Positions 59,601-64,000 of a stretch of DNA of 64,000 bases are shown here, piece after piece. The notes below the pieces were generated by a model. That model saw only the letters and a program-made list of their open reading frames with translations, had not been told where the DNA came from and made no database searches. Every line of letters begins with the position of its first letter. The stretch's first letter is position 1. This DNA comes from Lewinella sp. 4G2 (GTDB taxonomy: Bacteria; Bacteroidota; Bacteroidia; Chitinophagales; Saprospiraceae), in assembly GCF_001625015.1 (NCBI RefSeq), contig NZ_LVWJ02000014.1, forward strand, positions 2,852,001 to 2,916,000. Direction: 5' to 3'. The position numbers were made by a program, and so were the translations under genes.

Positions 59601-61286
59601 TTCACGGGTACCTTCGAAGCGGCGACTGTTGACGGTGTGGTAATCACGCTTGACGCTGCTGATGCTGACAACGGTAACTACGTAATCAATGCTACCGGCG
59701 TACCTGCTGGAGACCACGCTATTCGCATCACGGCCATCGACGGCTGTGGTAACGCAACCCCCGTCATCGTACAGGTGAGCGTTTGTGGCGACGTAGCCCC
59801 GGTTCCACTCTGTATCCAGACGCTCGTTGCAACGCTGCAAATGAACGAGGACAGCACGATGGCAATGGCCGAAGTATGGGCAACCGACTTCCTGACCAAC
59901 TCTGCTCTCGTCGACTGTTTCGGAGACGAGGTAACCAAGTACGGTATCGTTCGCGCTGGTGAAGGCCCCGCGACGGAAGACCAGATTGGTGCCAAAGTGT
60001 TCTGTGATGACATGGGCGAACTCGTACCATTCGAAGTGTACGCTTTCTCTGATAATGTCAGTGATGACGTCCCCGCTGCTTTCTGTTCCGTACTGGTACA
60101 GGTCGCCGAAGGCGAAGGCGTTGAATGTGGAATGGGTGGCAACCTTGCCGGTACCGTAATCACCGCTTCATCCCTTACCATGGCTGATGTAGAAGTGACA
60201 CTGACGGGATCCAACGACATGGATGAAATGCAGCTGACGGGTACCGACGGTACCTTCAACTTCACGGATTTAATGATCGGTGGTGACTACACGCTTACGC
60301 CAGCCTACCAGGAAGCCGTGAACCTGCAAGAAGTGAAGATCTCTGACGTGGTCATGATCTCCAGCGTAATCCTTGGCGCGGCTGACTTCGACTCTCGCTA
60401 CGATTACCTGGCGGCAGACGTCAACCAGGATATGACGCTCAACGTCCTCGATATGGTCGCTATCCAGCGGGTCATTCTTGGCCTTGACGACATCTACCGT
60501 ACCGGTGAGAGCTGGGGCTTTGTTCCTGCCAACGTCGACGTAAGCAACCCGTACGCCGTTGCCTTCCCCGAAGTGATCAATACGAACAACTTCGACGCCA
60601 ACATCCTCAATGCTGACTTCGTAGCCTTCGCTTACGGTAACGTAACCGGTGAAGGCCGTACGGCAATGACCGTCGAAGTTGCTGATGCTGCCCTCGCCGC
60701 TGGTGAGACGCACACGCTGACTATCGACGCCGCTGACCTTGCCGGTTTCCAGGGCACGATTGAACTGGCCGCTGGCCTCGAGCTTGTTGCTGCTGACTAC
60801 GCTGGCGAAGGTGCACTGAATCTGAACTACGCGGCTCAGGGCCAGATCGCCGTTGCTCTCCTCGGTGGTACTGTAACTCTAGAGGTACGGGCTACTGAAG
60901 CTGGTAAACTTAGCGACCTCGTTACGCTAACTGACGCCATCGCCGTTCGCGAAGGTGTTGCGGCTAACGGTGCGTCCGGTGCCATCAACCTGACCTTCGG
61001 CGCTACTGTCGCTGGTGAGGTTGTAACCATGCTTGGTGAGGCTACGCCCAACCCAGTTGTTGAGTCTACCATGATCAACTACACACTTGCTGCTGACAGT
61101 GACGTTACGCTGAGCATCCAGGACGTTCAGGGCCGTACGATCCTCGTACGTAACCTCCGCGGTACTGCGGGTGTGAACGGTGAGCTGATCAATGTTGCCG
61201 ACCTGAATGGCGCTACTGGCGTCCTCACGTACACACTCGTTGCCGGAGACTTCTCCGCTACGAAGAAGATGGTTGTCGTTCGTTAA
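53682..61286 (+). CDS. Giant T9SS-sorted multi-domain surface protein
   Basis: 2534 residues with a signal peptide (ending LLAQ). Residues ~29-570 are four similar PPC-like modules: the second, third and fourth start PANDECDAAVALTV, PANDECDAAVAVTV and PANDDCVDAIELNV, and the first at PANDLCGDAV. Then follow HYR-like immunoglobulin domains (~570-1000, repeated TIAPI-type and D-x-D loops). After long beta-rich regions, a CarboxypepD-like domain (~2150-2200) precedes a dockerin-like segment (DVNQDMTLNVLDMVAIQRVILG, ~2246-2267). The final ~90 residues are a T9SS tail ending TKKMVVVR. It is probably an adhesin or matrix protein. GGT, GCT and CGT codons are frequent in the second half, suggesting high expression. 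Confidence 0.9.
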   Translation: MMNFLPQWSRTALCCLLLIGGLPLLAQPANDLCGDAVLIALDVPTDGTTVESTQTDAPTCDSGSSVGRGVWYTFAGTGDQVVITVDLVGWDAEINVSSGTCDDLTNIICRDSGNPETATIDTEVGTNYFVYVADWITGETRTNDGEFTITISAPPAPAPVPANDECDAAVALTVNADLDCAVFTSGSTESATESAQGNGTCGGTADDDVWYSFVATSESHTIELSNASATFGTTSTDLYHIVWSGTCDAPVQVQCSDPNTSSLSGLTVGDTYLVQVYSWSATGSIAFDICVGTPPPPPANDECDAAVAVTVNDDFECGTTTPGTITSATQSPQGNGTCGGTEDDDVWFSFVATNEAHRITLGDIDGSTTDLYHVVWSGTCDAPVQVNCSDPNTSNLTGLTVGETYLIQVYTWTATAGQTVDFTVCIGTPPPPPANDDCVDAIELNVEFEGFTSPDTFDNISDTPSDLPAPTCGGTFGDGADVFFTVTPTSDTLIVEVADGGDGSNDFAMTAYSGPCDDATQIECDDDDGPGSFPRLELGGLTPGEPILLRVYEFGQNGDGAFTISAFEPAPAAIVLDCPTLDTIFVNSDCSATIEDITGDVTADDDEATFTQDSVAGTMLAFDPAVPTAFDVTVTAVSPNNPAPSTCVVSVEIIDTIAPILVCRDVTVDLDDMGNSTLDSMMLADSVFVEVVENCAGEVLVAQDGDLSISCASNGTARITLIGTDASGNVGTCIQTITVLDTSEFCLGELVLECGEPTDSIAVGDDCMVALEDYTGTVMTNANNITQEPAAGEMVGLGDTTILVIATIGDQIDTCTILVNVADTTAPTAVCADLVITLDDDGNAAVADSAAALGAGSTDNCTVDALTFATDVMTLTCAEAGDSTVTVTVTDESGNSSTCTSVITIADSIAPVITVTTPTITLSDDGEDEVDVTEFATATDNCDPAPVLTANRSLTFGCGDIGAQTVVITATDASGNTSTDSVEVIVLFEQPDLACIARLNVTLNDDCAFIVEPSQVLRGNTNCLDAFGFDIIVMDGDTSNGPIVDGCGTYDYMIRSTASPTMTATGFVGDYAEEFWTIEEGANSSVEFTEETITLLSPGDVTMGGTDDDPSVSYQFMETATVTMTIDYSLESEILPDVLVVDFNGNVVFESVDAGTDDPDTGSEDFELEVEPGNTLIIGIEGDGFVTGGVQSVVTVSDFTVTTANLLGLDFETCWGTITAEDKTPIELEETPDDILSGLLCADVDANNINTLPASVSKCFLVDNEGEIIAGSMDAELMSILSPDMFDDVEPDTALIPTFTDGCASTIEVCVSDVVASSPDGCGQTIITRTFRANEADGCAPLNPDEEGADEEVVTSFTISFDRPTLDSLNANNIQPVVEIEACGSATSPLEFLPGEDDYPFLQLGERTFSLASNEAACSMIATTFENSPNIIQTCANTVKFQRTYTVVDWCNPTEVQTFSQFVKIGDTTGPTFSAPSATVDNDGNLDATLTYRTNVGGECAAMVRLDGPGVGAVDECAGEITMSVAIYPEGDLTRAPFGAYPVIMDNGAPEMSDPLEVGDYAFVYTSTDVCGNQTVSTVPFQVVDGNGPAAFCEDGLNIGLSRPAGLAVVTPDQIDKGSSDDCSSELTYQVGVSADMTSIPTEFSDEVVFTCDDLGTQFVTLEVTDEEENVNYCWTTVLVELKVGDTPTCIAPSAVTLTCSEFTTALPGNLEEATDEELNAAFGVATGVGTCGAEVTGEFIVNNLNECGIGTAVREYQATDPQGGVSQNTCTQLITIVGIYDYQIVLPGNARTNDCMDEFEADELEIVGGACDLPVVTPVTEEIFNTAGEECYQIRTTYTIVNTCEFDPATGGTTVISRDGLDVSDSDPIYLNVVSRNAATEGDDLAFVSGSDNLQFTPNDDDDLELVGYAASAGRGNFTYVQNINVFDRTSPVVEAAAPTACIPGCTADLSLPFTATDECLAPRIQLELDPNFTGTFEAATVDGVVITLDAADADNGNYVINATGVPAGDHAIRITAIDGCGNATPVIVQVSVCGDVAPVPLCIQTLVATLQMNEDSTMAMAEVWATDFLTNSALVDCFGDEVTKYGIVRAGEGPATEDQIGAKVFCDDMGELVPFEVYAFSDNVSDDVPAAFCSVLVQVAEGEGVECGMGGNLAGTVITASSLTMADVEVTLTGSNDMDEMQLTGTDGTFNFTDLMIGGDYTLTPAYQEAVNLQEVKISDVVMISSVILGAADFDSRYDYLAADVNQDMTLNVLDMVAIQRVILGLDDIYRTGESWGFVPANVDVSNPYAVAFPEVINTNNFDANILNADFVAFAYGNVTGEGRTAMTVEVADAALAAGETHTLTIDAADLAGFQGTIELAAGLELVAADYAGEGALNLNYAAQGQIAVALLGGTVTLEVRATEAGKLSDLVTLTDAIAVREGVAANGASGAINLTFGATVAGEVVTMLGEATPNPVVESTMINYTLAADSDVTLSIQDVQGRTILVRNLRGTAGVNGELINVADLNGATGVLTYTLVAGDFSATKKMVVVR

Positions 61287-61306
61287 GCGATCGCATCAAT
61301 TGCCTT

Positions 61307-61342
61307 AAATGCCCCGGCTTACACCTGTAAGTCGGGGCATTT
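61307..61342 (+). terminator. Intrinsic terminator of the giant gene
   Basis: 16-base arms AAATGCCCCGGCTTAC and GTAAGTCGGGGCATTT (one mismatch) with a four-base loop, then TTGATTG. It starts 21 bases after the stop. Confidence 0.85.
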
Positions 61343-61408
61343 TGATTGCGGCTCAAAAACTTAAGTGTTCCTTATTAGAGGATTCCAGCGGTTAGGTGTT
61401 GTGACAGT

Positions 61409-62377
61409 ATGAATGCATCGAAAGTAATCATGGCGTTTTCCATCCTGCTTGCATTGGTGTCTAGCCATCGAGCGGGAGCGGAAGCTGCCTACGATTGGTC
61501 CCCCTATCAATATTTGCTCGCCGAACGCTATACGAGCCCTGAAGATTTGGCCTCGGAAGTAAGTGTCAGATTTGCGGGGGATGAAGAGCGTGCCGCGGCT
61601 TTATTTTATTGGGTGGCCAATAGTATTAGCTACGATACGAAGTTGATGAACCGCATCGCCGGGTCATCAATAAAAAGCTACACACTGGCAGAGATTGAAC
61701 GCTTGTATGAAGACCGGATTCAATACGCCTGGAAGAAGAGGAAAGGTGTGTGCGAAAATTATGCACGGCTCTACGAGCGCCTGGCAACCTTAGCCGGCCT
61801 GGAAGCGGTGATGATCAGCGGCCACGCCCGCGGAGACTATCTGACTGCAGGCATGATCGGAATAGGCCACGCCTGGAACAGAGTGAAAATAGATGGAAAA
61901 TGGCAACTGTTGGATGCCACCTGGGGTGCCGGCCACCTAAATGAAAACCTGCAGTTTGAGGCCGAATTTAAGCCACAGTATTTCCTTCCAGAACCGGTGA
62001 CGTTCAGCTATTCTCACTTTCCTGAAGATGCTAATGATCAACTGCTGGCTAACCCCGTCTCCAAAGTGACTTACCTCATGCGCCCGGCCGTCGGGGAAGG
62101 TTTCTTACGCTATGATATAACGGAGCTTAATCTCGATACGTACGCGATTGAGATTGGCCAGGGCAACCAGTTGACGATCTCCGGAATGGGTACGGACCTT
62201 CCGAGCCAATTCATTTTAGCTAACCTGTCCACGGGGTATCAAATTGGTGGAAGTACCGAAATTGCTGGGAATCAGTTCTCCATCACGATGTATGCTGAGG
62301 AAGTTGCGCCGATGAAACTGGGCGTTCTAAATCCTCGTGGTGAGATCGTGCTGGCCTACGAGCTTACCGTTCGGTAG
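61409..62377 (+). CDS. Secreted transglutaminase-like protein
   Basis: 322 residues with a signal peptide. The transglutaminase-like protease fold is seen with a Cys-His-Asp triad: Cys115 in KRKGVCENYARLY, His154 in GIGHAWNRVKI and Asp169 in WQLLDATWGAG. These proteins cleave or crosslink peptides; the C-terminal ~130 residues form a beta domain. The stop overlaps the end of the convergent glycosyltransferase gene by 14 bases. Confidence 0.85.
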   Translation: MNASKVIMAFSILLALVSSHRAGAEAAYDWSPYQYLLAERYTSPEDLASEVSVRFAGDEERAAALFYWVANSISYDTKLMNRIAGSSIKSYTLAEIERLYEDRIQYAWKKRKGVCENYARLYERLATLAGLEAVMISGHARGDYLTAGMIGIGHAWNRVKIDGKWQLLDATWGAGHLNENLQFEAEFKPQYFLPEPVTFSYSHFPEDANDQLLANPVSKVTYLMRPAVGEGFLRYDITELNLDTYAIEIGQGNQLTISGMGTDLPSQFILANLSTGYQIGGSTEIAGNQFSITMYAEEVAPMKLGVLNPRGEIVLAYELTVR

Positions 62378-63479
62378 CTCCGTCCAATGTTGAAAGGACA
62401 TCATTGAATCTACGGGCGTAATCCGCCCAACTGAAGCGGGCGGACCAGGCTGGGCCGGCTGCCGCCCTTTCCTTTACATGCTGACCGCCGACTAGTACTT
62501 CTTGCATTCGGTCCGTCAGCGCAGCGGTATCGTGGGTGGGGTAGTAGTAGGCCAATTCTCCGCCTACTTCTGGAAGGCTGCTGTTGTCCGGACAGATAAC
62601 GTTGGTGCCGCACGAAAGGGCCTCAAGAATGGGAAAACCGAAACCTTCGTAGATGGAGGGATAGACCAACGCTTCCGCGTGGGAATAGGCTTGCAGTAAA
62701 TGGTCCTTGCTGACGTACCCCGTTACGATGATATCGTTCCGGTAAGGGTGATCCTTTAAGGCTTGGTCCAAAAGCTCATTCTTCCATCCTTTGCCCCCTA
62801 CCAAAACACACTGCACCTGCGGCAGCGCCCGCTTTCTTAATTGCGTGAATGCTTGGAGTAAGAGGACGAGATTCTTCCGTGGTTCCAGTGTGCCAACGTA
62901 GAGGAAATAGGGTTTGGTGATTTTGTATTCGGAAAGGAAATCGCGGTCCGTGACCGGCTGGAAGGATTCATTGCGGCCCAGCAATATAGTCTGGATTTTA
63001 CCTTGGGTAAAAGGGTAGTATTGTTCTACATCCCGCTGCGTGTTGAGCGAATTACTGATGATTAGATCGGCCCGTTGAAGGATGCGGTTAAGAAACAGCC
63101 GCTGTAATTGTTGGCTGTGCCACCGGTGAAATTGGGGGAAAAGGATGGGCGTCAGGTCGTGGATCATGGTGATCCGCTTAACGCTTTTTGGTAAGTTGAA
63201 GGGGCCAAAGTGGGCCGGCTCAAATACTGCGTCCACTTTAAGCCGGCGCAGAATGCGGGGAATAATGAAGAATAAACGCGCCGAAGCGTAACCTATTGGA
63301 AGGCGAATATTCTTCACGGCTACCTGTCGGAGCGATAGGTTCGGGTCCACCTTCTCTCGAATAAGGATGTATTCGTGCTCGCCGGGATTGGCCGCCAATG
63401 CCCGAACCAACTCCCGTACGTAGACGTGGACACCGGCGTTCTGATTATCCAGCGGATCCGCAATGATCGCCACCCTCAT
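62364..63479 (-). CDS. Glycosyltransferase family 4 (GT-B)
   Basis: 371 residues from the ATG at 63479 (MRVAIIADPLDNQNAGVHVYV); the longer frame to 63575 lies within the upstream gene. The GT-B fold is shown by YVGTLEPRKNLVLLL, VLVGGKGWKN, EGFGFPILEALSCG and PDNSSLPEVGG. It transfers sugars from activated donors, probably in cell-surface polysaccharide synthesis. It overlaps the stop of the upstream gene (ATGA overlap), so the two are one operon. Copy 11 of the repeat encodes ALPQV (218-222) in a loop before VLVGGKGW. Confidence 0.9.
   Translation of the reverse strand: MRVAIIADPLDNQNAGVHVYVRELVRALAANPGEHEYILIREKVDPNLSLRQVAVKNIRLPIGYASARLFFIIPRILRRLKVDAVFEPAHFGPFNLPKSVKRITMIHDLTPILFPQFHRWHSQQLQRLFLNRILQRADLIISNSLNTQRDVEQYYPFTQGKIQTILLGRNESFQPVTDRDFLSEYKITKPYFLYVGTLEPRKNLVLLLQAFTQLRKRALPQVQCVLVGGKGWKNELLDQALKDHPYRNDIIVTGYVSKDHLLQAYSHAEALVYPSIYEGFGFPILEALSCGTNVICPDNSSLPEVGGELAYYYPTHDTAALTDRMQEVLVGGQHVKERAAAGPAWSARFSWADYARRFNDVLSTLDGATER
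62813..62829 (-). repeat. Dispersed 17-base repeat, copy 11
   Basis: Full match in the sense direction of the glycosyltransferase gene, read ALPQV in a loop. Confidence 0.85.
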
Positions 63480-64000
63480 GATCGTGAATAAAGGATATCC
63501 TCGTAGGCACTGAGGGTGAGCAAGGCAGTTTTCAGCCAATTCATACGGTGACTTTGGCGACGGGCCTCCTGGCAAAGTTGATCATGGCGCTCTTGATCCG
63601 TGAACAGGGTTGAAATGGCCGTTTGGATATCGTCTACACTTTCGGCGTCCACGGCGATTCCTCCCTGGCCGGCCACCTCCGGCTGGGAACTATTATCCCC
63701 GTAAATGACGGGTGTGCCGCAGGCAAGCGCTTCCGCGATGGGGAGGCCGAAACCTTCGTAAAGACTGGCGTATAGGAGCCCACGTGCGTTTGCGTAGAGC
63801 GCGGGAAGGTGCTCATCTTCAATGAAACCAGTCAGAACAATGTCTGGTCGGTCCAGCGGCAGCCCGGCGAAGATCTCACTGGTTTTCCAACCCTTTTTTC
63901 CGCCGATTACTAAAAGGTCCTGCCTTTCCGGGAAGGCATCCTTATGGGCGATGAAAGCCTGAATCATCCGCCGCAGATTCTTCCGTGGCTCAATGGTGGA
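63476..64000 (-). CDS. Glycosyltransferase (GT-B), 5' end beyond window
   Basis: The frame is open to base 64000 and begins here at TIEPRKNLRRMIQAF, so the start lies outside. The remaining ~175 residues are the C-terminal domain, with LVIGGKKGWK, EGFGLPIAEALACG and GDNSSQPEVAGQGG, closely similar to the downstream glycosyltransferase. The two are probably tandem paralogues working in one polysaccharide pathway; acceptor and donor are unknown. Confidence 0.88.
   Translation of the reverse strand, partial: STIEPRKNLRRMIQAFIAHKDAFPERQDLLVIGGKKGWKTSEIFAGLPLDRPDIVLTGFIEDEHLPALYANARGLLYASLYEGFGLPIAEALACGTPVIYGDNSSQPEVAGQGGIAVDAESVDDIQTAISTLFTDQERHDQLCQEARRQSHRMNWLKTALLTLSAYEDILYSRS

Overview
The window looks like a chromosomal segment of a Bacteroidota bacterium of the Saprospiria type (Lewinella/Neolewinella-like). 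The support is several large secreted proteins ending in type IX secretion (T9SS) sorting domains, a gliding-motility gldC gene, Bacteroidota-style promoter boxes (TAnnTTTG, here mostly TACCTTTG), moderately high GC, and a Bacteroidota set of housekeeping genes. No phage, plasmid, CRISPR array, rRNA or tRNA was seen. The genus assignment is inference.

Layout. Bases 1-7155 hold two related T9SS-exported proteins around a four-gene minus-strand cluster of envelope proteins (two beta-barrel-like proteins, one unknown secreted protein, one lipoprotein). Bases 7156-9333 are a prolyl oligopeptidase gene broken by one in-frame TGA. Bases 9465-14427 carry an ankyrin lipoprotein, an unusual lipoprotein resembling Ppx/GppA phosphatases, a membrane-anchored nucleoside hydrolase, gldC and xylose isomerase. 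Bases 14725-25734 are mostly housekeeping: rlmF, a DUF1622 membrane protein, rmuC, a secreted serine hydrolase, aroB, a thioredoxin-like protein, manA and metK. Bases 25824-28871 hold a T9SS-exported GH10 xylanase and a T9SS-exported cohesin-like protein. Bases 29107-34576 carry a repeat-containing lipoprotein, sucC, two RDD membrane proteins and an iron-sulfur photolyase. Bases 34644-35608 are a REP-type repeat array with its HUH transposase (RAYT). Bases 35656-46349 contain a very large BNR-repeat protein, an M48 protease, a secreted protein of unknown function and a doubly broken T9SS gene. Bases 46410-53433 carry small membrane proteins, rpmI-rplT, an esterase bounded by complex repeats, udk and smc. 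Bases 53682-61286 encode a 2534-residue T9SS adhesin-like protein. The window ends with a transglutaminase-like protein and two glycosyltransferases; the last runs off the edge.

The genes do not form one obvious pathway or defence system. The themes are extracellular carbohydrate and protein use (xylanase, intracellular xylose isomerase, BNR protein, peptidases) and surface display by T9SS. A cohesin-like and a dockerin-like module occur on separate exported proteins, which may be coincidence or may hint at surface assembly.

The strongest unexplained signal is a 17-base repeat, GGCGCTGCCGCAGGTGC (A/G at base 12). It occurs 11 times in both orientations. Six copies are intergenic and five are inside genes, where they are read in three different ways (APAAA, GAAAG, ALPQV). 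Other unusual structures are the inverted REP/RAYT module, a composite repeat on both sides of the esterase gene, and a 27-bp perfect hairpin with a one-base loop.
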